Source: an uncultured Lysobacteraceae bacterium (GTDB taxonomy: Bacteria > Pseudomonadota > Gammaproteobacteria > Xanthomonadales > Xanthomonadaceae). From it: a stretch of DNA of 64,000 bases. Positions 10,801-21,100 of this stretch are shown piece after piece. Positions within the stretch are counted from its first letter, which is position 1. Each line of letters opens with the position of its first letter. Made by a program: the position numbers and the translations under genes. The notes under the pieces were generated by a model that was given only the letters and a program-made list of their open reading frames with translations, had not been told where the DNA came from and did not search any database. The stretch covers positions 1 to 64,000 of the forward strand of contig CAMLLG010000003.1 in the NCBI GenBank assembly GCA_946480825.1, in the 5' to 3' direction.

Positions 10801-11006
10801 GCGCGCACGTAGGCCGAGTGGCCGCGCAGCGCGTCCGGAACGCCGAGCGCCGCCAATTCCCCGTCGTCGTAATGCCGGATCGAATCCACGCCCGCAGCGA
10901 GGTTGTCCCAGAACCGATCGACATCCGCCGCACCGGGGAAACGCCCGGCCGCACCGATGATCGCCACGCTCTGGAACAGGTTGTCGTTGCCTGCGCCGTC
11001 GCTCAT
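7845..11006 (-). CDS. Type I PKS module, KS-AT-ACP
   Basis: A 1053-residue single polyketide extension module. KS about residues 10-440 with all three catalytic elements (DTACSSS with Cys near 183, HGTGT, NIGHLE); AT about 555-860 with GHSLGEY and the HAFH signature that usually marks malonyl-CoA; ACP about 955-1030 with NFFALGGQS. There is no KR, DH, ER or methyltransferase, so the unit added should keep its beta-keto group unless something acts in trans. It should extend the thiazolyl intermediate from the preceding gene and hand it to the C domain of the next one. The KS-AT linker carries a Ser-Thr repeat encoded by a hexanucleotide microsatellite. The start codon overlaps the upstream stop in an ATGA junction, indicating translational coupling. 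Stop TAG at 7845-7847. Confidence 0.95.
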   Translation of the reverse strand: MSDGAGNDNLFQSVAIIGAAGRFPGAADVDRFWDNLAAGVDSIRHYDDGELAALGVPDALRGHSAYVRAGARMPGAEDFDPEFFDMTPREAEITDPQHRVLLECAYEAMESAGYVASRYPGAIALYAGVGLNTYLLHNLLPREDLLRTLGMHQLLLGNDKCYATSRIAYKMNLRGQCLTVDTACSSSLVSVVMAYRSLISYECDMALAGGAKVNASDSGYLYEAGSINSPDGRCRAFDAQASGTVFGSGAGMVVLKRLEDALRDRDNIQAVIRGAAVNNDGSAKVGFTAPSVNRQRDVVRQALSFAEVAPESIGYVEAHGTGTRLGDPIEMTALAEAFGDARMRPRSCAIGSVKTNIGHLEAAAGVAGLIKILRALRHEQIPPSLNFETPNPAIDFASTPFYVNTELRPWPAQGEPRRASISSFGLGGTNAHVILEEAPRRTSPETTSAETTSPELLLYSARTPDALDAVARRLSHRLQSADAGALADIAHTLACGRQHFAHRRFVVAGTRAQAASALAMPVSGAPTHAASTLSTSTSTSTSTSTSTQAPRLAFVFPGQGVQFPGMAADLYRTQPAYRRAIDECCAAVASASGLDLKPILLDAAEPSGSRLDQTEIAQPAIFATSYAMARLWQSWGVQPDALLGHSLGEYVAACLAGVFPLEDALALVTRRATLMHRAPTGAMAALRMSESEVAALLRENPHWQCDLAAVNGPMAVVVSGPHEAIEQCLVAVRERGRDGQVLRTSHAFHSRMMDAMLDDFRAAVAGVALSAPKIPFVSCVSGALIEPARAVDPQYWVEQLRNTVRFADGVASAVAHGTGVFIDMGPAATASGMVMANMAVTNPAMTNPGAATIAASPARQGNADAESALLRALGEAWSCGVEIAWEKVYGHRECRRVELPSYPFERRRCWVEPAGAVSAPSVSEPTLSGPAVPGPGVEPVAMPLSNAPAVSARESAQGTQAKPRNDNEALVASIWEELLGMRDIGLHDNFFALGGQSLLATRVMTRINETTGVELPVDTIFNQPTIAGVAHALFERQVALEDPELLKQLLAEL
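9367..9407. repeat. GTCGAT hexanucleotide microsatellite
   Basis: Six perfect tandem GTCGAT units (9367-9402) and a partial seventh. In the minus-strand PKS reading frame they encode alternating Ser-Thr in the linker between KS and AT. A six-base unit can gain or lose copies without changing frame, so length variation would only alter the linker. Confidence 0.95.
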
Positions 11007-14000
11007 TGCTCGACTCCGTTCATGGCGAGCTCGCGCTGCCGACGCAGCGCGGCCTTGCGGCGATCCATCTGTTCCGAACCGCCGGCATCCGGTTCCGGCT
11101 CCGGCTCGGGCGCGGCCGCCGCTTTCGAAAGATAGGTCGCCAGCGCCGAGATCTTCGGATACTTGAACAGATCGACGACCGACACGCGTTCGCCGAACTG
11201 GGCCTTCAACTGCTTGTGCATCCGCACGATCAGCACCGAATCGCCGCCCAGCTCGAAGAAGTTGTCCTCGACGCTGATGTCGGACACGTTCAGGGCGCTC
11301 TGCCAGATGCCCAGCAGACTCTGCTCGATCTCGTTCCTCGGCGGCACCACCGTCTTGGCCGGCTTCTCGATCTCGCCGACTTCGGACAGTTTGCGGCGAT
11401 CGACCTTGCCGTTTCCGGTGAGCGGCAGCCGGTCCAGATGCACGAAGGCCGCCGGAATCATGTAGTCGGGCAGCAGCGCTCTCAGACGTTCGCGCAACAC
11501 CTCGCCGTCGGCGCGCGACGCGCCGGCGGCGGTCGCGCCGCCACGGGCCGCGGGCCTGCCGTCGGTCCACGCATCCACCTGCGCCCGGGTGATGCTGCCG
11601 CCGATCATGCTGTGCACGATCACCTGGCTCGAACGCAACCCCAGCAACCCGGGAAGCGCATCGCCGAGATAACCGATCGGACACAGGCCGACCAGTTGCG
11701 AGGGCGAGGTTTCCATGAGCAGCTGGGCCATGTAGCCGGCTTCGACGTAGAGGAACTGTTCGCCGACGGTGTCGCCGTACACCGGCGTGATCGCCTGCCG
11801 TTCGCCGACGAAGAACAGCGAGAACGCGGCGCGATCGAACGTCAGCGGATTTTCGCCGACGCCGTACTGGGCCGCCGTGAGGGCGTCGCCCGCGCCGACC
11901 CGCACCAGCGCGTGCTGTTCGGGGTGATAGTAATAACAACCGCCCTCGAGGCCTTCGACGCGTCCCGCTTTCACGTGCAGATACACCTGCACGGCATGCA
12001 GGCTGCCGGCCGATGCGTAGCGGTACTTCGGCAGCGGCATGTCGTCGTCGTGCAGCTCGGACAGGATGGCCAGCATGTCGCTCAAGCGGTCGCAGGTCAG
12101 CGTGTCGCCGAGATAGTCGCGATAGCTCTTGCGCCGCCGATACGCCGCGGCGTCCTGCGGCGATCTGCGCAGCGGCAGTGTCGTCTCGCCTTCGCGCCGC
12201 GGCCGCAGGCCGGGCTTGGTGAGCTTGAACTCGACCAGCTTGGCCTGGATGGGATCGATCTCGATCGTCTGATCGCGATCCGCCGCAGGTGCCGGCGCAG
12301 TCGATGCCGGCGCCTCCGCATCGCCCGCGGTTTCGTGCACCAGATAGGCGACGAGACGGCTCTTGTTGTTCCTGCCGCTCTCCTGCGCGGCCACCACGAT
12401 CACGTCCTTGAACGCATCGCACTGCTTGAGCGCGGCCTCGACTTCGCCCAGCTCGACGCGATAACCGTTGATCTTGACCTGGAAATCGTTGCGTCCGAGG
12501 AACTCGATGTCGCCCGACGGCGTGTAGCGTCCCAGGTCGCCGGATTTGTAGAGGCGCTGGCCGGTCTTCGGATGATGCAGGAAGACCGCATCGGTCCTGA
12601 CCGGGTCCGCCAGATAGCCGAGCGCCAGACCATCGCCGGCGACGTACAGCTCGCCCGGCACCCAGATCGGGCATGACTGCAACTGGCCGTTGAGGATGTG
12701 GATCTGCTGGTTGCCCAGGGGCTTTCCGTACGGAATGCTGTCCTTGCGCCAATCCTCGGGCTGCACCGGATGGCATGCGGACCAGATCGAACATTCGGTC
12801 GGGCCGCCGGCCCCCAGCACATGCGTCTGCGGCCACAGCGCGGACAGGCGTTCGGGCAGCGCGGGCGGAATCCAGTCGCCGCTGAGGACCACCGCACGCA
12901 ACGCCGGCTCCAGTCGCAGCCCGGTGTCCGCGACGTGATCGACGAGGATCTGCATCAACGCCGGCACCGAGTTCCACACGCTGACGCGGTGCGCCTGGAT
13001 CGACTCGCACCAGCGCGCCGGGTCGCGCAGGTCTTCCGGACGCGGCATCACCAGCGCCGCGCCGCGCGACAGCGTACCGAAGACATCGTAGACCGAGAGA
13101 TCGAAGTTCAACGCCGACAGTCCGAACACGCGGTCGCCGGGGTCGAGGCCGATGCGCCGATTGATGTCGGCGATCGTGTTGGCCGCGCCGCGGTGCGGCA
13201 CCATCACGCCCTTCGGCTGGCCGGTGGATCCCGACGTGTAGATCACGTAGGCCAGATCGTCCAGCGTCTGCCGCGCGTCCAGCAGCGGCGTTCCGGGCGC
13301 AGCCGGCGCGATCCCGTGCAGGTCGACCACCGTGCGTCGTTCGCACACGGCCGCGAGGCGGTCGCGCAACGCGGCGGTGGTGACGATGGTCGTCACGCCG
13401 CTGTTCTCCACCAGATACGCGAGCCGCTCCTCGGGCAGCGCCGGATCGATCGGCAGGTAGGCGCCGCCGGCCGCGAGAATGCCCATCACGCTCGCGATCT
13501 GTTCCCAACCCTTGTCGAGGAAGATGCCGACGAGCTCCGCGCGCGCCACGCCCAGGTCGCGCAGACGATGGCCCAGTCCCTGCGACAGCGCGAGCAGCTC
13601 GGAGTAGCTCAGCACGCGATCGTGCGCGATGACGGCCGCCAGATCCGGGGTCGCCTGCGCCTGCGCTTCGAACTGCCGGTGCAACAGATCCAGAGGATAG
13701 TCCGCGTCGGTGGCGTTGACGGCCGCGAACAGCGACCGGTGCTTCTCCGGAAGCAGGTGATCGGCGGCGATCGCGTGCCAGAGGTCGTCTTCGTCGACCA
13801 GCCGCTCCACGAAAGCGCAGTACGCATCGAACATGTCCTGGATCATGCCTTCCGGGAACAATGCGTCCACGGCATCCCAGTTGAAGCGCAGCTGCCCCTT
13901 CCACTCCATGACCTGATGGTCCAGCCACACCTGGGAGGTCTGGCTGACGCCGAACACTTCCTCGCCCAGATCGTCCAGCGCGTCGCTCTCGTGCTCCAGC

Positions 14001-17000
14001 GCACGCGCGCCGAGCGTGCTGGTGAACACGATCGGCATGCTCACGCGCGATCCGTTGCGGCGCGTCATCTCGCGGAGAACGTGGATGGCGCTGACGTAGC
14101 GATAGTCGAGGTCCTTCCAGAGCTGCTTCTGCACGCGCTCGGCATGTTCGCGGAACGTCGATGGCGTACGGTTGTCGATCTCCAGCAGGGTGAGCGAAGT
14201 GAAGTCGCCGACGATCTGGTCCACCTGTTCGTGGAACGGATGCCGGCTGTACATCGTCAGGTTGATGGTGAAGTGCGGGTTGCCGCTCCACTGGCCCAGC
14301 ACCTCGGAGAACGCCGCCATCAGCAGCCCGGACGGCGTCAGCCCGGCCGCGACCGAGCGCTGCTTGAGCTTCGACCAGCGCGCCTTGTCCATCTGGTACA
14401 TGCGCCGGACGAAGTTGGTGCTGGTCAGCGCCGAGGGCGACTGCGCCAGGGGAAGGTCGGGCGCGGCCGGCAGCGATTCGATGCGATCGAACCAATACCG
14501 CTCGCTGTCGCGGTAAAGATCGGTCCCCTGCAGGCCGTGCTCGGCGATGACGTAATCGCGGAACGAGAAATCGATCGGGGGCAAGGTGAGCGCGGGATCG
14601 CGATACAGCTGCAACCATTGCTCGATGAGCATGTTCATGCTCCAGGCATCGACGAGCAGAATGTCGATGCTGATGCACAGGCGGAAGCGGTGCTGCGTGG
14701 AGCGGATCGCCTTGATGTCGAACAACGGCCAGCGGTCGGCGGGCAGCACCTGGTGGGACATTTTCGCGCGCACCGCCAACTGCCGTTCCAGCGCCGCCTG
14801 CTCGTCGAGCGCCTCCAGATCGATCACGTCGAACTCGTAGCGCGGCACGCGCTCGATGATCTGCTGCTCGCCGCTGGCCAGGAAGATGGCGCGCAGCATG
14901 TCGTGGCGCTGGATCAGGACGTTCCAGGCGTCGACGAAACGCGAGATCTCGCCGTGCTTGATGTCGACTTCGAGATAGATATGGGTCGCGACGTCGCCCA
15001 ACTCGACCGCACCGCTGCGACCGACCCAGTAGGCCTGCTGGATATCGGTGAGCGGGAACGGCTGGTGCCGGTTGACCAGATCCGGCTCGATGCGCGACAG
15101 CCGCGTGTCCGGCTGGATGCTGGCGGCGATGTCGACGCCCTTCGCCTCCAGAGAGGCCAACAGATCGGAGAACCTGGGGTTCTCGAACAGATCGCTGAGT
15201 CTGAGCTTGACGCCCAGTCGATCGCGCACCACGGCCGTGAGCTGGGTCGCGAGCAGCGAGTCGCCGCCCAGTTCGAAGAAGTTGTCTTCCGGCGAGATCG
15301 CCTCGATCCCGAACGACTGGCGCCAGACCGACAGCAGACCCTCCGCCAGCGTCTGTCCCGATACATGCCTCGACGGACCGGCACCCGTCTTCTCCGCGCC
15401 CGCGCGCGTCGAACCGGCGGCCGGTTCGGCCCGGATGTCGGCGCCGATCGCGACCGCCTGCGATGCGGAGCGTCCGTCGCGGTCGATCCAGTAGCGTTTG
15501 CGGTCGAACGCGTACGCCGGCAGCGGCACGCGCATGCGCGACTCGCCGCTGTACAGACCCGTCCAGTCGATCCGGCAGCCTCGCGTCCACAGCGTGCCGA
15601 GCGCCTGCAGGAACACTTCGTGATCCGGGCGGCCATCCTGGGCGTGACGCGCCGATGGCACCGCCGTCTCGTTCGCGCCGAAACTGCGGCGCGCCAGCGT
15701 CGTCAGGACCTGTCCCGGGCCGACTTCGAGCAGCACATAGCGCGCGTCGTCGAGCACGCGCCCGACCCCGTCGCCGAAGCGCACCGTACCGCGCAGATGC
15801 TCGACCCAGTAGCGCGGATCGGTCGCCTGTTCGGGACGGATCCAGTCGCCGGTGACGTTCGACAGATAGGGCCTGGTCGGCGCGCTCAGGCGAACGCGCC
15901 GCAGACGCTGTTCGAAGCGATCCAGGATCGGATCCATCATGCTCGAATGGAAGGCGTGCGACGTATGCAGGCGCCGCGTCTCCACGCCGTCCGCGGCGAG
16001 ACGCGCCTCGACCTGGGCGATGGCCTGCCCGGTGCCCGAGAGCACGCAGATATGCGGGCCATTGACCGCCGCCAGCGAACATTCCGCGGAGAGATACGGC
16101 CCGATGTCGGCCTCGGGCAGCGGCACCATCAGCATCACGCCCGGGGGCAGCGACTGCATCAGGCGCGCACGCTCGGCGACCAGGGCCGTCGCGTCCTCGA
16201 AACGCATCACGTCCGCCAGACAGGCCGCGACGTACTCGCCGAGACTGTGCCCGATCATCGCGTCGGGCACGACGCCCAGGCCTTCCCAGAACTTCGCCAT
16301 CGCATACTCGACGGCGAACAATGCGGGCTGGGTGAGCGAGGTCTGATCGAGTCGGTCGGCGCCATCGGCGGCGTCGGAGAAGACGATCTCGCGCAGGTCG
16401 CAGCCCAGTTCCGCGCGGAACGCCTCCGCGCACCGGTCGAACACCGCGCGGAAGTCCGGCTCGGCGTCGTACAGGCCTTTCGCCATGCCCGGATGCTGCG
16501 CGCCCTGCCCCGGAAACAGGAAGCAGATTTTCGGCGTCTGCCTGACCGGCCCGGCGATGATCGTCCGGCGATCGTTCGGATCCAGCTGGGCGGCCGCGGC
16601 GACGCCATCGCGCACGACGACCGCCGCACGGTGTTCGTATTCGCGCCGGCCGATCTGCAGCGTGTAGGCCGCATCGGCCAGGTCGGTATCGGGGTGGCGA
16701 TCGAAATGCGCGGACATGCGTCCGATCTGGCGTTCGAGCGCGGCGCGCGTGCGCGCCGACAGCACGAACAGATGCGCATGCCGCGACGAAGGCCGGCTGC
16801 GGCGCGGCGGCGCTTCCTCGACGACGACGTGGGCGTTGGTGCCGCCGATGCCGAACGAACTCACGCCGGCCCGTCGCGGCGCATCGCCCGCGGTCCAGTC
16901 GCGGAGGACATCGTTGACGAAGAACGGCCCGCGGGCGAAATCGATGTTCGGGTTGGGTTCGCTGTAGTTGATGCTGGGCGGAATGCGCGCGTGCTTCAGG

Positions 17001-18115
17001 GCTTCGACGACCTTGATCAGCCCGGCGACGCCGGCGGCGATGTCGAGATGGCCGATGTTGGCCTTGACCGAACCGATCGCGCAGCTGCCCTGCGACGTCG
17101 CGCCCGCGAAGACCTTTTCGAGCGCCGAGACTTCGATCGGGTCGCCGAGGATCGTGCCGGTACCGTGCGTTTCGACGTAGCCGATCGTGGCGGCATCCAC
17201 GTCCGCGCGCACCAGCGCGTCGGCCACGACCTCGACCTGACCGTCGATGCTCGATGCGGTGTAGCCCAGTTTCAGCGAGCCGTCGTTGTTGATGGCGCTG
17301 CCGAGAATGACCGCATGGATGAAATCGCCGTCGCGCACCGCATCTTCGAGGCGCTTGAGCACCACGATGCCGGCGCCGTTGCCCTTGACCGTGCCCTTGG
17401 CCTGACTGTCGAACGGCCGGCAGCGACCGTCGGGCGAGACGATGCTGCCCTCGCGATACAGCATGCCGGCCTTCTGCGGCGTATCGATGCTGACGCCGCC
17501 GGAGAGGGCGATGTCGCATTCGTACGACAGCAGGCTCTGGCAGGCCTGGTGGATCGCCACCAGCGATGTCGAACAGGCGGTATCGACATTGACGCTCGGG
17601 CCGCGCAGGTTCAGCTTGTACGACACCATCGTCGTCGCGAAGCTCTTCTCGTTGCCGATCGAGACGCGCAGCGGGCCGACCGATTCCAGCAGCTCCGGAT
17701 TGGCGCTGAGGTTGCGCACGAAGTACGACATCGAGCCGACGCCGGCATACACGCCGATGTGCCCGGAATAGTCTTCGCTGGAATAGCCGGCGTGATCCAG
17801 CGCCTCGTAGCAGCACTCCAGCAGCATGCGGTGCTGCGGATCGGTGATCTCGGCCTCGCGGGGCGTGAACTGGAACAGCTCGGCGTCGAAGTTCTCGGCG
17901 CCCTCGACGACGTAGGACACCTTGACGAAGTCCGGATCGTCGATCAGCCGTTGCGGCACGCCCTCGCGGCGCAGCGTCCCGTCGTCGAGGCGCGTCGAGC
18001 TTTCCACCCCGTTGACGAGGTTTTCCCAGAAGGCATCGACATCGTTCGCGCCGGGGAAACGCCCCGCCAGGCCGATGATCGCAATCCCGTTCGCACTCAT
18101 ACTCACGTCATCCAT
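11003..18115 (-). CDS. Hybrid PKS-NRPS, KS-AT-T-Cy-A(Ox)-T, thiazole-forming
   Basis: A 2370-residue hybrid protein. KS about 5-430 (TACSTS, HGTGT, NIGHLD); AT about 530-840 (GHSLGEY, HAFH, predicted malonyl); T near 950 (LGGDS); heterocyclisation domain about 1010-1430, identified by DILLVDAWS in place of HHxxxDG; A from about 1450. The A specificity residues read D-L-Y-N-V-S-A-I-W, close to the Cys code. An FMN oxidoreductase of the thiazoline-oxidase/nitroreductase type (about 1985-2175, from RKSYRDYLGD) is inserted before the A10 motif (LTGNGKVDR), as in epothilone EpoB and bleomycin BlmIII; final T near 2288. Inferred role: add one malonate to the Gly-terminated chain, condense and cyclise Cys, oxidise to a thiazole. 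The basic C-terminal tail may be a docking segment. ATG 18115 overlaps the upstream stop by 8 bases; ATG 18100, preceded by GTGAG, is an alternative start. Confidence 0.95.
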   Translation of the reverse strand: MDDVSMSANGIAIIGLAGRFPGANDVDAFWENLVNGVESSTRLDDGTLRREGVPQRLIDDPDFVKVSYVVEGAENFDAELFQFTPREAEITDPQHRMLLECCYEALDHAGYSSEDYSGHIGVYAGVGSMSYFVRNLSANPELLESVGPLRVSIGNEKSFATTMVSYKLNLRGPSVNVDTACSTSLVAIHQACQSLLSYECDIALSGGVSIDTPQKAGMLYREGSIVSPDGRCRPFDSQAKGTVKGNGAGIVVLKRLEDAVRDGDFIHAVILGSAINNDGSLKLGYTASSIDGQVEVVADALVRADVDAATIGYVETHGTGTILGDPIEVSALEKVFAGATSQGSCAIGSVKANIGHLDIAAGVAGLIKVVEALKHARIPPSINYSEPNPNIDFARGPFFVNDVLRDWTAGDAPRRAGVSSFGIGGTNAHVVVEEAPPRRSRPSSRHAHLFVLSARTRAALERQIGRMSAHFDRHPDTDLADAAYTLQIGRREYEHRAAVVVRDGVAAAAQLDPNDRRTIIAGPVRQTPKICFLFPGQGAQHPGMAKGLYDAEPDFRAVFDRCAEAFRAELGCDLREIVFSDAADGADRLDQTSLTQPALFAVEYAMAKFWEGLGVVPDAMIGHSLGEYVAACLADVMRFEDATALVAERARLMQSLPPGVMLMVPLPEADIGPYLSAECSLAAVNGPHICVLSGTGQAIAQVEARLAADGVETRRLHTSHAFHSSMMDPILDRFEQRLRRVRLSAPTRPYLSNVTGDWIRPEQATDPRYWVEHLRGTVRFGDGVGRVLDDARYVLLEVGPGQVLTTLARRSFGANETAVPSARHAQDGRPDHEVFLQALGTLWTRGCRIDWTGLYSGESRMRVPLPAYAFDRKRYWIDRDGRSASQAVAIGADIRAEPAAGSTRAGAEKTGAGPSRHVSGQTLAEGLLSVWRQSFGIEAISPEDNFFELGGDSLLATQLTAVVRDRLGVKLRLSDLFENPRFSDLLASLEAKGVDIAASIQPDTRLSRIEPDLVNRHQPFPLTDIQQAYWVGRSGAVELGDVATHIYLEVDIKHGEISRFVDAWNVLIQRHDMLRAIFLASGEQQIIERVPRYEFDVIDLEALDEQAALERQLAVRAKMSHQVLPADRWPLFDIKAIRSTQHRFRLCISIDILLVDAWSMNMLIEQWLQLYRDPALTLPPIDFSFRDYVIAEHGLQGTDLYRDSERYWFDRIESLPAAPDLPLAQSPSALTSTNFVRRMYQMDKARWSKLKQRSVAAGLTPSGLLMAAFSEVLGQWSGNPHFTINLTMYSRHPFHEQVDQIVGDFTSLTLLEIDNRTPSTFREHAERVQKQLWKDLDYRYVSAIHVLREMTRRNGSRVSMPIVFTSTLGARALEHESDALDDLGEEVFGVSQTSQVWLDHQVMEWKGQLRFNWDAVDALFPEGMIQDMFDAYCAFVERLVDEDDLWHAIAADHLLPEKHRSLFAAVNATDADYPLDLLHRQFEAQAQATPDLAAVIAHDRVLSYSELLALSQGLGHRLRDLGVARAELVGIFLDKGWEQIASVMGILAAGGAYLPIDPALPEERLAYLVENSGVTTIVTTAALRDRLAAVCERRTVVDLHGIAPAAPGTPLLDARQTLDDLAYVIYTSGSTGQPKGVMVPHRGAANTIADINRRIGLDPGDRVFGLSALNFDLSVYDVFGTLSRGAALVMPRPEDLRDPARWCESIQAHRVSVWNSVPALMQILVDHVADTGLRLEPALRAVVLSGDWIPPALPERLSALWPQTHVLGAGGPTECSIWSACHPVQPEDWRKDSIPYGKPLGNQQIHILNGQLQSCPIWVPGELYVAGDGLALGYLADPVRTDAVFLHHPKTGQRLYKSGDLGRYTPSGDIEFLGRNDFQVKINGYRVELGEVEAALKQCDAFKDVIVVAAQESGRNNKSRLVAYLVHETAGDAEAPASTAPAPAADRDQTIEIDPIQAKLVEFKLTKPGLRPRREGETTLPLRRSPQDAAAYRRRKSYRDYLGDTLTCDRLSDMLAILSELHDDDMPLPKYRYASAGSLHAVQVYLHVKAGRVEGLEGGCYYYHPEQHALVRVGAGDALTAAQYGVGENPLTFDRAAFSLFFVGERQAITPVYGDTVGEQFLYVEAGYMAQLLMETSPSQLVGLCPIGYLGDALPGLLGLRSSQVIVHSMIGGSITRAQVDAWTDGRPAARGGATAAGASRADGEVLRERLRALLPDYMIPAAFVHLDRLPLTGNGKVDRRKLSEVGEIEKPAKTVVPPRNEIEQSLLGIWQSALNVSDISVEDNFFELGGDSVLIVRMHKQLKAQFGERVSVVDLFKYPKISALATYLSKAAAAPEPEPEPDAGGSEQMDRRKAALRRQRELAMNGVEQ

Positions 18116-21100
18116 TGAGTTTTCTCTGCTTCATTCGTTGGCGCATCTGTTGGACCGCTTGTTGACCGTCGCGCACGCGTTGCGATCCCGCAGCCGCAGG
18201 CTGGGCATCCGCACCGCTACGCTCGCCGATCAGTCGGGTCAGGCTGTCGATCGTGGGGAATTTGAAAAGCTCGATGATGCTGATCTCGCAGCCGAACTTC
18301 GTCGCGAGATTGCGCTGCATTTTTCCGAGCAGCAGCGAATGGCCGCCGAGTTCGAAGAAGTTCTCGTTGACGCCGACGCTGTCGACCTGCAGGAGTTCGC
18401 ACCAGATCTCCGACAGCTCGCGCTCAAGGTCGCTGCGCGGCAGTTCGCGCCGCCGCTTCTCCTGCGACGCATTGCCGCGCACATCGCCGGGCGCCGGCAG
18501 CGCCTTCCTGTCGATCTTGCCGTTCGGCGTGAGCGGCAGCGCATCCAGCGCGACGACCACCGAGGGCAGCATGTGGCTGGGCAAGTGGCGTGCGGCGTGC
18601 TGCAGCACTTCGCCGGTCTCCACGGCCGCGCCGGCGAGGGGCGTGACGTAGGCGACGATCATGGCTTCGTGCTGTTCCGCGCCGCGCACCACCGCGATCG
18701 CGTCGCCGACCGCCGGATGCGATCGCAACGCCGCTTCCACCTCGCCCAGTTCCACGCGGAAGCCGCGCACTTTCACCTGATGATCGATGCGGCCGAGGAA
18801 TTCGATAGTGCCGTCCCCGATCCGGCGCACGAGATCGCCGGTGCGGTACATGCGCGAGCCGGGAATGCCGGCGAAGGGATCGGGAACGAAGCGTTCGGCG
18901 GTCATGTCCGGGCGATTCCAGTAACCCCGCGTCACGCCCTCGCCCGCGATGTAGAGCTCGCCCTTGATGCCGACCGGCAGCGGATTGAGCCGTTCGTCGA
19001 GCACGTGCAGTCGCGTATTGCTGATCGGTGCGCCGATCGTCACTTCCGCTTCCTCCAGGTGGCGCACGGCGGACCACACGGTCGTCTCGGTGGGGCCGTA
19101 CATGTTGAAGACGTGGCCGCCGGTCGCGTTCCTGAGTTCGCGGGCCAATGCGGGCGACAGCGCCTCCCCGCCCACCAGGAAGCCCCGGATGTTCGCGAGC
19201 GCCGAATGGTTTTTCTGTTCGAGCAGCAGCTTGGCGAACGAGGGCGTGCACTGGATGTGGGTCGCGTCGGCGCGGATGGAGGTCCGGCCGCCGCCCGCCG
19301 CCAGGCGCCGCAGCGCATCCAGATGCGGGAACCCGTCGACGACCTTGCCGACGTCGACCCCGAAGTCGATCAGACAGGCGATCTCGTCGACGCCGATCGC
19401 ATGCACATCGGCCAGCAGCGGTTGGCAGGACGCGGGCGTGCCGAACAGCGCGCCGGAGGCGAAGTAACGGTTGAAGCCGGCTTCGACGACCAGTTCCAGA
19501 TCGTTGCCCGCGTCCAGGCCGTTGCTCTCGGCCACGGGCTTGAGCAGATTGATCGAACTGCGCAGATAGTTCTTGAACGGTTCGCGGACGGTGTCGCGCA
19601 CCGCGTCGAGATCGTCGCCGACATACGTGTGCATCATCAGCGTCACCCGTCCCGCATCCGGGCAGAAGCCGTTGTCGGCGCGCGCCTTGCGATAGATGTC
19701 GATCTTCTCGCGCAATTCGGTCAGGCTTTGTCCGAGCAGGTGGGTCAGGACGTTGGCGCCGATTTCGCCCGCATACCGGAACGTGTCCGGGCTGGCGGCC
19801 GCGGTCAGCCAGATCGGCAGTTCCTTCTGGATCGGGCGCGGGCGTACGCCGATCTGCGCTTCGTTGCCCAGGCCGTCGGTCTGCGCGATCGTGCCGCCGG
19901 ACCAGAGTTGCTTCACGGTCTGGATGCCGTCGCGCATCACCCGATGCCTGTCGGCGAAGTTCTGCGGCGCGAGCACGAAATCGTTGAAATGCCAGCCCGA
20001 GGCGAACGCGACCGCCGCGCGACCGCCGGAGAGGTTGTCGACCATCGACCACTCTTCGGCGACGCGGATCGGGTTGTGCAGGGGCAACACCACGCTGCCG
20101 GCGCGGATCTGGATGTTGGTGGTCAACACCGACACCGCCGCCGCGGCCACGGACGGATTCGGGAACTGGCCGCCGAATGCGTGGAAGTGCCGTTCCGGCA
20201 CCCATACCGCGCAGAAGCCATGGGTGTCCGCGAAACGGGCACCCTCCAGCAGCAGACCGTACTTGCCGAGGCGCATGCCGATCTCCGCGTCGGCATGCGC
20301 GTCTTCATCGGCGGCGAAATAGAACAGGCTGAATTCCAGCGGTTTGGCCCGTTCTCCGCCGGTCGTCCGGCCGAGGTTCCGCCGCTGCGGTGGCCGCTCC
20401 TGCGCCGACGCGCCCGCCACGGCGAGCGTGGTGAGGTGATCGGTCTGCAGCTGCACGTGATGGCCGCGCGCGAGCGTCCACAACAGCTCCAGCACCGAGA
20501 TGTCGAAACTGATGCTGGTCAGCGCGGTCCAGACCGGCCGGCCGGAGTTCGCATCGGCGGGCAACGATGGCGCCAGACTCTTGTCGAGGCCATCGAACAG
20601 GTTCATCACGTTGCGATGGGAAACGACCACGCCCTTGGGACGCCCGGTCGACCCGGACGTGTAGATGACGTAGGCGGCGTTGTCGCTGCAGACGTCGTCC
20701 GCGAGAACAGTGGCGTCCGATGCCTCCGCCGGGGCCTGCGCCGGACAGTCTTCCACCGCCAGCACCGGCACGCCGACCGATGGCGCGGCATGGCGAGCCG
20801 CACCGGCGACGACGATGCAGGCCAGACCGGCGTCGGCGGCGATGTCGGCGATCCGGTCTGGCGGGTACTTCGGATCGAGCGGGACATACGCCGCACCGGC
20901 CTGCAGCACGCCCAGCAGCGCGACGACCAGCTCGGTAGAACGATCGATGAAAATGCCGACTTTCGATTCGGCGCCGACGCCCTGCCGACGCAGGGCGAGG
21001 GCGAGCGCCCCGGAACGGCGCAACAGTTCGGCGTAGCCGACGTCGACCTCTTCGAAACTGACCGCGATCGCATCGGGCGTTTTCCGCGCCTGGGCTTCGA

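Noticed and set aside
12698..18118. A plus-strand frame of about 1800 codons opposite the hybrid PKS-NRPS gene
   Set aside because: Same antisense effect; the minus-strand protein has every expected catalytic motif.
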